NCBI RefSeq assembly: GCF_011386835.1
Contig: NC_088798.1
Location: 5,580,001-5,644,000 of the forward strand
Length of the DNA: 64,000 nt
Source: Chrysemys picta bellii
Taxonomy: Eukaryota > Chordata > Testudines > Emydidae
Reading direction: 5' to 3'
Within the stretch, counting starts at the first letter, position 1. The number at the start of each line of letters is the position of its first letter. Of the stretch, positions 11,342 through 24,119 are shown one piece after another. A program made the translations under genes and the position numbers. Under the pieces are notes generated by a model. The model made no database searches. It was not told the origin of the DNA and worked only from the letters and a program-made list of their open reading frames with translations.

Positions 11342-13285
11342 GATGACTGCCACTGACTGCTGCCCAGAGAGAAAGAATTGTGCAGATGCAACAACGTGGC
11401 ACGCCCATTAGAGTAGTCACGCTCGTCATTTCACACACACTGCAGGGGTAGTTTTGATTCTTTCCTGTTTGCAAGATACTCGAGTAGAAATTGATACATT
11501 ATGCTGCAAATCGATAAACTGACATCAGAGCACCTGCTACCATTCAGATGGTTTTTTTAATACGCAAAGACTATTAACATCTTTTATCTGCAGACCCATG
11601 CCTGATGTGGCTTGGCCTTCACAAAAAGATGCAAGGCTAAACTAGACTCTAGCGTGAGGGGAGGGGGTGGCCTCTTAGGTTCTCACTTAGGCTCCACTCC
11701 AGCAAAATATTTAAGCTTAACTTGAAGCCTGTGTGTGTGTAGGCCCATTGACTTCAATGGCAATACTCACTCAAAGTTAATCATGTGCTGAAATGCTTTG
11801 CTTGACTGGGGCCTAACACTGGTCTGAATCGGGGCACCCCCATTAAAGTCAGAGGTGCGAGTGATCGTTCAGGCAGGGCCGGGGAGTATTTCAGTTACGA
11901 GGGCAGTCAACAGCTGCAGGCCTAGAAGTGCGATGCATTTGTGTGAACAAGTTCGGACCCAGTTTAAGGAAACCCCTGTGATCAGGCAACGAATGGGCTT
12001 TCTGGATTAGCCATGGGAAGCGGGGCCTTTGACCACTATGACAACTGGGAGGGATTAAACCTGAAAGTGGCTAACGTTGAAGCCCACATATCAGAAGTCT
12101 AGACCCAGGGCTGTACGTCAGACGCCTGCCCAGGTGGGGCGAGTCTGTGGTTTGTGACTCTCGGCGACGTGGAGGGTGGGTCATTAGCCAGGATTACATA
12201 GCTGTCTCTCACTTCATCAACTTTCTGCCAGTGCAGGGGTATCAGGCATCGGTGTACATCCCCCTGTAATGCCTCGGTCTCATTTCAATTCTTGGGTTTA
12301 GTGTGTGGGTGCTCACCTGGGATACACAGGTGGTCAGACTAGATGCCCTGGTGGTCCCTCCTGGCCTGAAGCACTAGACTACTCCTGTAACATGACTTAA
12401 TCGCTTAGAAATTAGCAGGATAATAAATGAGAAGCCCAAAACGGAGAGGGAGAGAACAGGCTGCTTCCTAAGGCAGTGAGGCTCATCTCCCCCCCAGCCA
12501 TGCTTCAAACTGGTGCTTTTCCGATTGACTCTCTGATCACACATTTTCCCAAAGAACCCCTGGTCCCGGAAGCAGGGTCAGGCACCGCCCCCCCAGCCTG
12601 GACACTCTTCAAAAGTGATATCTTGCCATTTCACCACAGTCCTCTCTGCATCACACCTCGGAGACTGAATTCTCCACGACAGGTATTCCCTCCAGGCCAG
12701 GTATGAGGTACCTTTGTGTGACAGGGAAGGAGCCCTGTTCTTTCCTTTCCTGTGCCATACCAGGTCTCAGCACACCAGACCCTCCCAGAGGCCCAAGACA
12801 CCAGACGCACAACAGCACAACTACATTTGGCTGCATTCTTGGAAAACCTAGCTTCAAGGAACGCCGAATCTCTTACACACACTAACACAGCTGATGCTGT
12901 TCCCTTAGAAACACCCGCATGCCCTTCATCTGTCAGCCAGTGGCCAAGGTACCAATACTCTTGCTTCCCTATAGTGGCACCTAATATTCTTTTTAAAGGG
13001 CTGAGACTTTACACTTGAAAGTTTGCAGTTCTAGAGTGGTGATTAAAAGCTTGCACTGAAAGCAGAAGAGTCAAGGTGACACAACCGATGTCTCTTAGGA
13101 TGTCTTACCTTGGATGCAGAAGTGGTCTCTCCAGCTTTAATTTAAGCTTGCAGCATCTCTGGGGTTCATTGGGAACTCCATCAGTGATACAGCTATGGCA
13201 GTTTTACGTCAGCCAAGGATTACTCTATGCTGCGGGGCATCCTTGCCTTCCTGGAGTAGGGAAAAGGGACACTTAGTGAGGATTG
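11342..13285. other. Intergenic, with a small CR1 end near 12.33 kb
   Basis: A short plus-strand CR1-type 3' end (ggtcagactagatgccctgg) lies near 12333-12385, and a weak copy of the attgacttcaatgg hairpin family near 11750. No gene was recognised. Confidence 0.45.
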
Positions 13286-13289
13286 ACTA

Positions 13290-13691
13290 GCCGTTATGGC
13301 CGGGACACAGACAGTCTGACCCAGTGATTGGAGCAGGAGTTAGGAGTCAGGCCAGCTCAGACACCAGGAGGTCAGAGACAGGCCAGAGGGCAAACCCAAA
13401 GTTGAGTGTCAGGAGGCAGGCAGGGTCAGCTTCGCAGGAGATCAGAGGCAGAAGGCAAACTTGAGAGCAGAACCATGAATCGGTAACCAGAGTCAGGCCA
13501 GGATACCAGGAAGTCAAGCCAGCGGAGCTGGAGAAGGAGCAGGAAGCACAAAACACTTAGTCCAGAGCAAGGTGGATCCCAGTTGCATGGACAACTTCCT
13601 GTCCCTGTGCTGGGTTTATATAGATGCTGTGAACCAATCAGGACCCCCAGCAGTCTGCCAATCAGATCCCAGGACTGGAGTCCTCTGTCAG
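13290..13691 (-). mobile_element. Probable solo LTR remnant with CCAAT and TATA motifs
   Basis: Read on the minus strand, two CCAAT-type boxes (near 13635 and 13659) are followed by a TATA motif ctatataaa (13623-13615) and then a purine/GA-rich transcribed part. This is the U3-R order of a long terminal repeat. The ends and target duplication could not be fixed. A host promoter is the alternative. Confidence 0.4.
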
Positions 13692-13819
13692 GGTTCAGCT
13701 TCTATCCTAGCAACTGTTAACAGGTCACTGGGTGGAGGGTGGAACTGACTAGCTCCTAGGAGCCCTGCAGACCAGTGTTCCAGACCCACGGTCCCTGACG
13801 CTATCTGAGTCTGGAGAGC

Positions 13820-13935
13820 AGAATTACTATTTGTATCGTGGTAGCTCCTAGGGCCCCCAATCATAGACCAGAGCTCCATTGTGCTAGGTGCTGCACAAAC
13901 ACAGAACAGACAGTCCCCTCTAAAGGAGGTTATAA
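13820..13935 (-). repeat. MIR/L3-type SINE tail
   Basis: The minus-strand tail family is recognisable by ccattgtgctaggtgctgca followed by caaacacagaacagacagtc. This is one of the better-preserved copies. Confidence 0.8.
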
Positions 13936-14099
13936 TCTAAGAGACAGCAGATGGGTACAGGCCGTTGGGGGAGCATGAGGAAACAATGGGACAATGCTGG
14001 CCAGCATGAAACACCTTGGTCACAAAAGCTGGCTCCACGTGGAATTCTGTTGCTCTATCGAAGACAGATTCCAAGGCCTATCAGTATATAAACTTTTAT

Positions 14100-15235
14100 G
14101 AGGTGCTCTTGGAACTCATTGCAGGCATGGAACGAAACCCCTGGGCCTGAGTTGGATTGCACTTGCATCGGTGTGACATGGCTGTAACTCAAATGACTTG
14201 AGTTGAGTGACACCATTTACGCCAGCGTGAGAGCGCTCAGAGTCGGAGTCCAAGGTTACAGAGATCATCAGAATCCAGTGGAAGAATATAACAAGCAACT
14301 GACCTTTCTAAGCTAAGCCCTAGGAAGTCCTGGCTACAGAAAACATCATTCTAGGAACTGTCCAGTAAGGTGGTGCTGAAACCAGAGTATGGCAGTGTGT
14401 GCTTTTGGGGGGTTGTAATCCAAAGACAAATTCATGACTCTTAGTGGTTTGCAATACATAGATTGCAGGTGCTACATGGAGTGTGACTTTTTTCTAATAC
14501 AGAGATATTGCCCAGTCTGTATGCAACATTCAGCAGGGAGAAAAAGCTTATCCTCTTGTAAATTTTTAATCATAAAAAGGTTCATTACAATAAATATACC
14601 ATGCAAAACATATGTCCCCGCCATTTTAAAACATATAAAGAGAACATTCTGTTTTAAGTGAATATCTTTTATTGAATAAATGCAGTATTTAAGAGCAGTT
14701 TGAGTTTTTGACAAGTTTTTATTGAGGTGGGTTGAGGAGTTAAAATATTTCAAAGGGAAGAAAAAGCCCAAATAAAAGTGATATGTTGCAATGTCAAAAA
14801 ACAGAGCGGAAGAGAAATTGACACAATATAGAACCAGACTTTAGAAAGCATTTCTTTTTAATGTACTAGGGTTGAATACTGCTCGGGGGGAAAGGCCACA
14901 TTGTAAATTAAGTTAGAGCAAAAGGAAAAATATTATTTAACGGTAAAGGCAACTTTCAAGTGGAAGGATATCAAATTATAGTGAAAAATTCTGTCTATTT
15001 CCTCAGCAGGTGTTAGCTCTGTGCTGTAAAACAGCAGTTGCTGATACATAGGGTTTTGTTTTAAAACAATATCTGAAAGTCTCCACAATTCCCAGTAAAC
15101 TGTTTCTTTGCCATTGTATCTGCTTATTATTCATAACAAAAAAAAGAGAATGATCTAATAATTACCATTAGCCAGGGGAGAAGGGGACTTCTACTAGAAC
15201 AATACCCTTTTCAAAGCAAATGAAATTTCAGTTCC
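14100..15235. other. AT-rich single-copy block
   Basis: A hairpin-family remnant lies near 14140-14240. From 14430 to 15200 the sequence is AT-rich and free of recognisable repeats, with AATAAA-type hexamers on both strands near 14670-14720. It could be an unannotated 3' UTR or conserved noncoding DNA. Short open frames here do not resemble proteins. Confidence 0.35.
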
Positions 15236-15239
15236 TAGA

Positions 15240-15350
15240 TCAGAGAATTATTCTTTGTATTGCAGTAGCATGTAGGAGACCCGTATTCCATTGTGCGAGA
15301 TCCTATACACACCCACAAAGAGAGAGTCCTGGACCCCCAAAAGCTTACCA
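15240..15350 (-). repeat. MIR/L3-type SINE tail
   Basis: It contains the minus-strand phrases tccattgtgcgagatcctat and cacccacaaagagagagtcc, matching the tail family at 13.82 kb. Confidence 0.7.
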
Positions 15351-15819
15351 GCTAACTTATTTTTATGTGTTTGGAAGACAGCAGCTCCTATTACCCGAGA
15401 CACTCAGTTGCCGGGTTATACTCATCCCCATCTGGAGGTCTGTGGGACTGCTTCATGAAAGCCCTGCCTTCTGAACAAGCTACGAAGAACACTACCGATA
15501 GTCAGTATGGGATGTCAAATGAGGCAGACACTGGCTCTGACCCCAAACCCACTGAAGTTAATAGAAGTTGCTCCATGAATAAGGACTCTAGGGCTCACGC
15601 TTGCAAACACGGACTCTCCGGCATAGTGCATGTCTGTGAAGCCAATATCGATCATACGGCCCTGATCCTGCAAAGCACATTGATTTCAATGGGAACAATC
15701 ACATACTTAATTTAAGCACATGGTTAGGTGCTTTGCTCGATTGGGGCCTTCGCTTCACGCATTGCTGTGTCTGCACCTGAGGATTTTAAATCTTATTTTC
15801 CCAGCAGCTGAGTCTGGGG

Positions 15820-16035
15820 AGGAATGGCCTTGTGTTTAAGGCACAAGACTATCAGTCAGTTCCTGGCTTTGCCACAGGCTCTCTGTATGAGCTTGCGTAG
15901 GGCACTGATTCACTCCGTGCCTGGGTTCCCCCATCTGTAGAAGGGGCCTAACGGTACTTATCTTCCTCATCTGGACACTGTGAAGACGAACTCATTAACA
16001 TCTGGGAGGCGCTCAGATACTCTGGTGACAAAGGC
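15820..16035 (+). repeat. MIR-like SINE
   Basis: A plus-strand body with tggccttgtgtttaaggcac, a weak gggcactgattcactccgtg and catctgtagaaggggcctaa. Diverged copy. Confidence 0.65.
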
Positions 16036-16299
16036 CAACAAAAGAGATTAAAGCAGTTAGTGCCTGATCTCCCACTAACTTCAGTGCACTTTGGATCAGA
16101 TCTTTAAGTGAGGAAAGGGAACCCCCGTTTGACATATGTCGATCTGCAACCCCCTCACCCAACGGTATGTAAATGGATAGGTCAATAGCCCAAATACGGG
16201 TTTATGTTTTCCACCCAACAACAAATATAGGCCTCATTACTTCAAAGAAAATTAATGACCTTTTGCTGGAAATTCCCTGGTGAGTTTTCCACTCCACCA

Positions 16300-16440
16300 A
16301 AGACTTAGGCAAATCACTTTCCTTTTCTCTGCCTCAGTTTCCTCAGAAGTATAATTATCCTCATTATACATACCTCCCCCTGGAGTGGTGAAATGCTTGC
16401 TCAGTGCTTTGGCAATGCCTAAAGCACCCAGAATTACGTA
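16300..16440 (+). repeat. MIR-like SINE fragment
   Basis: It contains aggcaaatcactttcc and ctctgcctcagtttcctcag in the MIR order. The 5' part is not recognisable. Confidence 0.6.
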
Positions 16441-17469
16441 TTGTTTCATTAAACAAATAGGACATAAATATTTGTATCCCACGTCCTGGCTCCCAGATTT
16501 ACCTGCAAGGAAGAACACCGGCCTCCTGTGAACTAAACGAACCAGCTTCTATTTAGGGCAAGCAGCACAGGCAGGGAGACAAAGAATGGAAGCATCTGAT
16601 TTAACAGGGGGAGTTGATTAGTCCTACAGAAAAGTGCTTTGGTAAGAGCCAAAGGACCTAATAATGTCAAAAACAATTTGCAGAAATTTTCTGGTCCCAG
16701 AGAGACGAAGTCCAAAATACCTTGTTGTGTCTCCGGAATGAGTCCACCAGCTGCTTTCTGCAAAGCCCGAGCAGCTGGCAGCATTATTAAGGTGGAACAA
16801 ACCCATGGAATTGCTCTCTTGAGTTTACGGCGAGTCCCACCCTGCTCCATGCTAGAGTCACTGGCAAAACTTTTCCTTGTCTTCAACGAGCACAGAGCTT
16901 TATTCCTCCTCTCTGAATTTTAAGGTAATTTCTCAGCCCAAGCTAATGCAGAAACTGAAGTCCCTCTGACACTTTGCGGAGTGCTTTCTGCATAGCCGGG
17001 GCATAAAATGTCTATTCTTCCCAGTGTGGTAGATTAATATTGGGGACTATGTTAATTGTCCACTTATAATTCTCATCTTCAATGAATCCATTGTCCTCTG
17101 ATACCAGCATTGGGAGGCTCAACTGACAATCATCAATACCAAAGGCGAAAGTTTTGTACCAGTCTAAAAACATTCTCAGGTTAACACTTTAAGAAATTCT
17201 TATAACGTTCACTGGATTATCGACCGAACTTGATTTATACTGATTCACAATTAAAGATCATTACGAAGAGAGATTATTTTACTTGTGTGTTTAATCGGAA
17301 TTAGAGATCTATCACTATTGTCCTACTGGGAATTGTTTTGCAATGTCCCGCTTTTCTTTGTCTCACAGTGACTGCTGGATGTTCCAAACTGAGACCAGAG
17401 CCCATTGTGCTAGAGGCGAATATACTGAACATCACTGTACATGGGGTCGGATCTGAGACTAGGGACAAA
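16441..17469. other. Intergenic, no recognised gene
   Basis: Single-copy sequence. Opposite-strand open frames near 16.53-16.92 kb show no protein similarity I can name. Confidence 0.4.
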
Positions 17470-18735
17470 AAATAAGTTAAAAATTACTTACGTTGGATGT
17501 TTTAAGTTAGCAGGGGACAAAATACATCCTAGAATACTTAAGGAACTGGCTGAAGAGATCTCCGAGCCATTCGCGTTTATCTCTAAGAACTTGTGGAGGA
17601 AGGAGCGATCCCAGAGGACTGGAAAAGGGCTATACAAAGTACTTAGCTATACAAAGGGGAACAAGGACAACGCAGGGTATTATTGATCTGTTAGCTTAAC
17701 TTCAGTACCCTGAAAGATAATGGGGCAAATTGTTTTGTAAGCCCCTAGAAGATAATAAGGTGATAAGTAACAGTCAACATGGATTTGTCAAGAACAAATC
17801 ACATCAAACCAACCTAATATCCTTCTTTGACAGGGTCACAAGCCTTGTGAATTGGGACAAGCAGTAGATGTGACAGATCTCACTTTTAATAAGGCTTCTG
17901 ATACTGTCTTGCATGACCTTCTTATAAGCAAACTGGAGAAATATAGCCTAGATGAAAATACTATAGGGTGGGTGCACAATTGATTGGAAAACCATACTCA
18001 GAGAGTAGTTATCAGTGGTTCAGTCCAGCTGGAAGGACATATTAAGTAGCGTCCTGCAAGGACCTGCTCTGGGTCTGGTACTTTTCGATATCTTCCTACC
18101 TTATAAAGTTTGTGGATGAGACCAAGCTGGGAGAGGTTGCAAGCACTTTGGAGAACAGGATTAGAATTCCAAATGATCTTGACAAACTGCAAAAATGGTC
18201 TGAAATAAATAGGATGAAATTCAATAAGGACAAATGCAAAGTATTATACTTGGGAAGGAACAATCAATTACACACATACAAAATGGGAAATGACTGCCTA
18301 GGAAGGAGTACTGCGGAAAGGGATCCGGGGGTCATAGTGGATTACTAGCTAAATATGAGTCAACGATGTAATACTATTGGGGGTGGGGAAGCAAATATTC
18401 TGGGATCTATTAGGAGTGTTGTAAGCAAGATCCAAGAAGTAATTCTTCTGCTCTACACAACACTGATAAGGCCTCTACTGGAGTATTGTGTTCAATTCTG
18501 GGCACCAGACTTCAGGAAAAATATGGACAAATTAGACAAATCCTAGAGAAGAGCAACAAAAATGATTTAAAAAGTCTAGAAAACATGACCTATGAGGGAA
18601 GATTTAAATAATTGTGTTTGTTTAGTCTGGAGAAGAGAAGACTGAGGGGGGACATGATAACAGTCTTCAAGTCCATAAAAGATTGTTATAAAGAGGAGTG
18701 ATAAATTGTTCTCCTTTTCCACTGAAGGAATTGGC
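17470..18735 (+). pseudogene. CR1 LINE, decayed reverse transcriptase region
   Basis: CR1 elements encode an endonuclease-reverse transcriptase. The plus-strand sequence reads in pieces through the RT domain and C-terminal part: AGDKIHPRILKELAEEISEP near 17510, a DLDKLQKWSEINRMKFNKDK stretch near 18180, and the LIRPLLEYCVQFWAP motif near 18465-18510. Many stops and frameshifts interrupt it. The extreme 3' end is missing or diverged beyond about 18735. It is an old insertion on the evidence of its decay. Confidence 0.9.
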
Positions 18736-19125
18736 GTTACCCAGGGCCCCCTCAACAGGGCAACAGAATGTTTGATTTGTTATCCCAAGGAAACAAAGCT
18801 GACGTCCTAGCACAGAGGGAGTGTCATTCAGTGACTTCCCAGTTCCCAATGGATGAGCTAGATCTGCATAGGGGTCAGCATACCTCTGAAATCGAAAGTC
18901 CTAGCTCGGTCCCTTTCAATGGACCCATTCCACAGGTCACAAATGCAGCATGTGCACGCACAGGTCGTTTCTCATCCAGCGCCCCCACCGACCAGGTGTC
19001 ACAGCTTCTATACTGCTGCCTCAGAGACTTAATGCAAGAGGCTATAATCCTGAGGCAGGTCTGTACTTCCAGATGTTCCACATGACACCTCAGCGCCCAG
19101 CCCCCTTCCTGCTCAGAGGGACATA

Positions 19126-19905
19126 GGAGTGTAATCGTCCCTCGCTCTCCCGCTCAGAGGGAGGCCACTCAGGCTGGTCCTGTCTGGCCAGGACCAGAGC
19201 CCACAATAGGACTGGGCGATCAATAGTCCCAGTCAGGCTTTAGTCTGGTTTTGGGTGGCTCAACCGGTCAGCCCTTAAACAGAGTCTATCAGGGCTGGCT
19301 TTGGCCTGGGCGGAGCTCAGGCAGCCAGCAAGCAGACAGTCTATACGGGAGCTGGTCAGGGAGGCTCCTCTTCAGGGCTAGAGCTTCTCTGAAAAGTGTA
19401 GGGAGCCAGCCACTCCGAGGTGGGGTGGCAGGGGGATGCGGGCCCACCCTACTTCACCGCGTCCCAGCCCAGAGCCCTGGCAGGATTGGCTGCCCCTGCG
19501 TCGGCGGGATCCAGCCACAACACGCCGAGTGACCCACACCTGGCTCTGCAGCTAGCTGCTCCGTGGCTGACCCTGGGCCACTTCCTGCCTCCCTGGGGTT
19601 TGGTACCTGTGGCCTCCAGGCCTCATCCGGCCCCTTGGGGTACACAGCAGCAGGTACTCCAGGCCAGTCCTCATTGGTGTCTGGGGATCCGGAACAGCCA
19701 GGCGCAGGTTCCTCTCAGGGACACGACAGAACAGGTGAAGCGTCCTTCTCCTCCACAGGCTCTGCCCCAGCTGTGCTGGAGGGCCAGCCTTTTATACTCC
19801 CAGACAGACCCCGGCACTTCCGGCGCGGGGGCAGGGCGATCTAGGCTCCACCCTCCAAGGGGAGTGTAATGGTCCCTCGCTCTCCAGCTTGGAAGGAGGC
19901 CACTT
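19126..19905 (-). mobile_element. LTR-like segment with direct repeats and TATA motif
   Basis: A ~45-bp segment containing gtccctcgctctcc occurs near 19130-19175 and again near 19865-19910, in the same orientation and about 735 bp apart. Between them, on the minus strand, lies gggagtataaaaggctgg (TATA box near 19793), followed by GC-rich sequence. This resembles an LTR (U3-R-U5), and the env-like frame fragments lie immediately upstream on the same strand. LTR ends and duplication were not resolved. Confidence 0.45.
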
Positions 19906-20743
19906 GGCCTCACTACAAGGGGGAATTGCCTGGACTGCCTCAAATCTTCACTCAGGGCCCAGGAATGGCCAGTTCCAGCTGTTTCTTAGACAGGTACACA
20001 CACCCCTTTCCCCAGCAGGACTCTGTTCTCGTTTTGCTCGGGGGACACGCTCCACCTTTTTCAGTGCGCTGTGCTGGAGTTCATGAGACCCACTGCCGGA
20101 ATGAGCCAGGGGAACAGCTCCAGATCTCTGCACAGGATCCGGAGGCCTGCGGCGCCAGAACTCTCCCCTTGATCAGATTTCTACATCCTGTGGCCCTGGA
20201 AACAGCACGCGATAGGGATACTGGTTTTTCTCTGTCACAATGAACTGCACAGGAGGGGCATTGCATGGGGGCGTGTAAGATTTCCAATCACTACTAGAGA
20301 TTGCCTCCAGATTGATACTTCCACAGGACACTCCAGAATCAATGCCAGAGAAGTTCAAATAATGTCCATAGGCTAGCTCGGACTCATCCTTAATGGCACA
20401 GGAGACACATGTCCCAAGAAGTTAACCCTCTGCTCTCCAGGGGCAGCGTAGCCCTTGATCTACTAAAGTCTGCACGACTGCTGAACAGGTGCATTCTGCT
20501 CTACATGTCAGGTCAAAGGTGAAGAGAGTCAGCAAGGTCAGCGCCACACAGCTCCTTCTTAAAGGGTCCTGCAGGCACATCCGTGGGAAAGCTGGGAGGT
20601 CGCTCAGCATCGTGCAGGGTTGGACCCTCCCTGCATTTACAGCACAGCACCCAACATCTCAGACAGGTTTGTCTCCCTGAAAGTGTTTCAAAGCCAAACC
20701 GTTGCAGAAAACAACATTCAAATATGGAGCTAGAGGCTGCCAA
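19906..20743 (-). pseudogene. Possible broken endogenous retroviral envelope-like remnant
   Basis: On the minus strand one frame runs from about 20610 to 19950, interrupted by at least two stop codons (20424-20422 and 20175-20173). It shows a hydrophobic signal-like segment near 20565-20530, several cysteines, possible N-glycosylation and an R-x-K-R furin-type site near 20040. With the LTR-like segment just downstream this suggests a retroviral envelope remnant, but no named family could be matched. A broken secreted host protein is the alternative. Confidence 0.3.
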
Positions 20744-21939
20744 TGTGATGTGAGTAAAACCCCACTCGTGTGATTAGGTCCCAATTCCCCTGCACCGTTC
20801 ACCATCCTTTGTCTGTCCTGTACTACTGTACTTTGAATAATGTGTGGTGTGTATAGAGATGGATAGATTGGCTGAGTGGGTGGGACTAAATGGGTGGATA
20901 AGACAGATGCTCGCATTAAGTATGAGATGAACTTGAGAGGTCCCCATCGCTTACAAGTGGCAAAGGTAGTCAAGGGGGAGGGGAGGCGGGAAACAGCAGC
21001 TGGTGGCTCAGAGAGAAGAAAAAAATACAATAAAACACCCCTGGATGGTGCTTGACTTTTTGCAGTGTCTGTTTAGCTCCATTTGTTAGATGGTGCTAAT
21101 AAAACCCAGAATACCAGCCAGGAGAACACACTGGAAACATTATGTAGGAATTTATGAGTTTATTGGGTTTTGTTTTAACTTTTAACGCTCTGTTCTGAAA
21201 CGCAGATGAATTTTTGATGCACTGGGAGCCGTGCGGAGCGTGGACCTGGGGGGAACGCCAGACTAATGAGCACGGAGCCCCCTTAGGCGGAGCCCATCTG
21301 TGGGCTTCACTGTTTATAAGACCAGAAGCTGGATAAACGCTTCACGTAAGCTCCACTGACTCCATTAGAACAAAGGGAAGCAATATTGCTTAAGCACAGG
21401 GCTTAATTTGCAGTGAAAGAGGCTCAAGCAATTGTTTTACATTCATAACTGACGCAGGAAGCCCAGAGGTGCCGGAGTTAAGAACGGCCAAGCCTAGAGG
21501 TGCCGGGGCTCAACCCCGGCCCAAATGAAGCACTGGTAAGCAACCGGTGTTAGTGTATTCTTGGGATGGTTGGAAGGGACACAAATGTATCAACGACCAG
21601 CAAAATTCCCGTGGCATCACTAAAGTCCCACGCAACTTGCCTCTGTGTATCAGATTAATGCAGTTGCTATGGGATTTAACGGGTACCCGGGCCTCATAAC
21701 GGGCCTCTTCACGGGGCTGACTTTCACCCTAAAAATGCAGTTAAACTTGTATGAAGATAACTCACAAAGTTTGAGGTCAGAAGGAACCGTCATGAGCATC
21801 ACTCGACAGGATGTTTAGGATCTATAATGTGTTTGATCTGCAGCTCGTGTAAATCAAAGTGAACGGCGCTACGCCGGTTTGCACCAGCTGAGGATCTGAG
21901 CCACAGTGTCTATAGCTTATACAGGGCCCAAAGAGCTCA
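20744..21939. other. Intergenic; minor repeat remnants
   Basis: A hAT-like pair of ends (cagggcttaatttgc near 21396 and ggcccaaatgaagcac near 21520) has only a 6/8 flank match, so it is not called. A hairpin-family remnant lies near 21840-21900. No gene. Confidence 0.4.
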
Positions 21940-21944
21940 GACTG

Positions 21945-22915
21945 TCTACAGCAGGGTGCATGCTATCTGGAGCGGCTCACAACCGGGAGTGCCTGCCTCA
22001 GGGCAGACTGTCAGAAAACAGGGCAGACATCCCAAACTGGTGATGTGTTCTAGAATTAGATTTCAGCAAGACAGTGACAAATGTGGACTCCTGGATCACC
22101 ATGTCAGTCTCACCATGGAGTCACAGACAGTCCCCATAGACTCTCCAGTCTATCCTGCCACCCAGACAAACTGGACATTGTGATAAAATGGTCACTTGCA
22201 CCAAAAGTCACATCACATTTAAGTGGCTTCCAGGCCCGAGAGACCAGTCACTTACCCCAGATCAATTGATACTGTAGATCTTACACCAAAGACAAGGCTG
22301 GCAGCCAATTCTATAGTAAACTAACTACAGGTTTACTAGCTAAGAAAAGGAAATGAGAGTTATTGAGAGGTGAAAGCAGGTGAAATAGATGCACAGGTGA
22401 GTCACAGTTTGTAATCCAAATAGTGGCAGAGATGTAAAACTGCCGGTTTCCCAAAAGTCTTTTCAGGGTATCCAGATAGTCTCTGGGGATCTCCACTTTG
22501 TATCTGGTTCACGCCCCTGTAAGAGTCCAAACAGTCCAGAGATCCAGGATCTTTCCTCGAATCCATACTTACAGCTTCTTCTCACAGAAAACAAGCTGAC
22601 AGGGTCACTACCCACATGGGCTTTTCCTTTGATGGCAGAGAGTGACGAACGCATTGTGAGTCTTTGGCCTCCGATCATCACACACAATGACCACTCGCTT
22701 TGAAATCAGCACTTTTCAGTTAAAGTTCTTCATCTGCATTCCACAAGGCTTCTTTCTTGTTTGATGGGTTATTTAGTTGCAGGGGTAACACAATGTAAAT
22801 GTTTGCTACTATATTATAACGGGATACAGATAAGTGAAAACAATGCAAGTATCACCCCACTAGTTTTCATGACGTTTAAACCCCAAATACACTCTTACAC
22901 ATTTAACAATCACTT
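21945..22915 (-). repeat. Turtle-type interspersed repeat, possibly LTR-derived
   Basis: The minus strand shows an ordered series of phrases that I recall from many turtle loci, for example gactcttacaggggcgtgaa, then actctcatttccttttctta, then gtaagatctacagtatcaat. The density of such phrases suggests one ~1-kb element. Classification as LTR-derived is from memory and unproven. Confidence 0.35.
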
Positions 22916-23181
22916 TGATCTATTCTAATATACAAGTGAATTGGCCTGGGGCTCGGGCGTGAGCTGGCAACCGATCTGCCAGCATCATTTGTCTGCACAT
23001 TGCAGGCCACAGAACTATACCCACCCACTTCTGTAATAGACCCTTAACCTCTGGATGAATTATTGAAGTCCTCAGATCATGGTTTATAACAATGCAAAGC
23101 AGTTGCTGTAATTGGGTGTTCGTTGTTTTGCACAGCAATTATGAAACACATGGTTTTGTACAGGACTGAGAGCAATAGTCC

Positions 23182-23321
23182 GCTAAACCCAGGGTTGTAA
23201 ATTTAATCCTTGAGGGGGCCACTTAGGGATCTGGGGCAAAAATCTGTCTGCTTTGAGCAGGGGGTTGGACTAGATGACCTCCTGAGGTCCCTCCCAACCC
23301 TGATATTCTATGATCCTATGA
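23182..23321 (+). repeat. tRNA-CR1 SINE, 5' truncated
   Basis: It starts inside the tRNA-like head (gctaaacccagggttgtaa) and runs into the CR1-type tail ggttggactagatgacctcc, ending in tattctatgatcctatga. The A box is missing. Confidence 0.85.
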
Positions 23322-23369
23322 ATTACTAGGAGCCAGGAAGGAATGTGATCTTAATCTAATCTAACCAAC

Positions 23370-23545
23370 TCGGAAAATCTAATAATGCTGAGCTCTTACG
23401 TAGCACTCTTCAGCAGGAAAGGGAGGTGCTATCATTGTCCCCACTTTAAAGAGAAGGAAACTGAGGCACAGAGCGGGTACATGGCACATAAACAACAGAT
23501 GGCTGAGATATACTAGCAAGCTGGGCTGGAGGCAGAGTTGAGAGA
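23370..23545 (-). repeat. MIR-like SINE
   Basis: It contains the minus-strand phrases ccccactttaaagagaagga and actgaggcacagagcgggta followed by a degraded head. Confidence 0.75.
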
Positions 23546-23569
23546 ATAATTGATTTTTTTTAAGTTCAG

Positions 23570-23720
23570 GGGCTGAACTGAACAATCAAAAAATTGGTTT
23601 GGTTCAACCCAAAATTGAATTTCTTTCTCTGAAATGAAAATACCTTCTGGTTGAACACAACATTTTGTTCAACCCACAATGAAATGTATTCAGGTTTTTC
23701 ATTTTGCTGCAGGCCATTTT
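23570..23720. repeat. Low-complexity aaaatttt/ttcaaccc repeat family
   Basis: The block has repeated gttcaaccca and tttttcattttg phrases. Related blocks occur at 34740-35200, 38620-39080, 44770-44965 and 47770-47850. No class was assigned. Confidence 0.5.
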
Positions 23721-24119
23721 CAGGTGTTCCCTCCTTTTCCTTGTGTATAAAAGCAAAATTTCTACATGAAACGCCATTTCTAAATGAAGAGTTGAGACGG
23801 ATCCTTTGGAAGTGGCCAGAACAAACCATTCTGACTTTTTCAAAAAAAAAAAAAAAATTTTTTTTAAAATGTCAGCCACAACTATTTACCTAATTCATGA
23901 ATAATTCTGATGCCCTCCCCAAAAACCTACATTTTCCAGCAAATTTACTATTCACTCAAAAAATAGATTTGGTGAGCTCCAGCTGGAGGGAACAAAAAGA
24001 AGAAGATATGCGCAGTTCTTAGCCAGGCGGCTGTTTTCTCCAGGCAAGGTGCGTCCTAAGCAGCAATTCAGGTGAGGATTCAAGCCTTTGTTTAAAGGCA
24101 ACTATTTGCTGCATTCACC

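Noticed and set aside
21396..21540. Fourth-type hAT element with cagggcttaatttgc end
   Set aside because: The flanks match at only 6 of 8 and the right terminus does not end as expected, so the boundaries are not supported.
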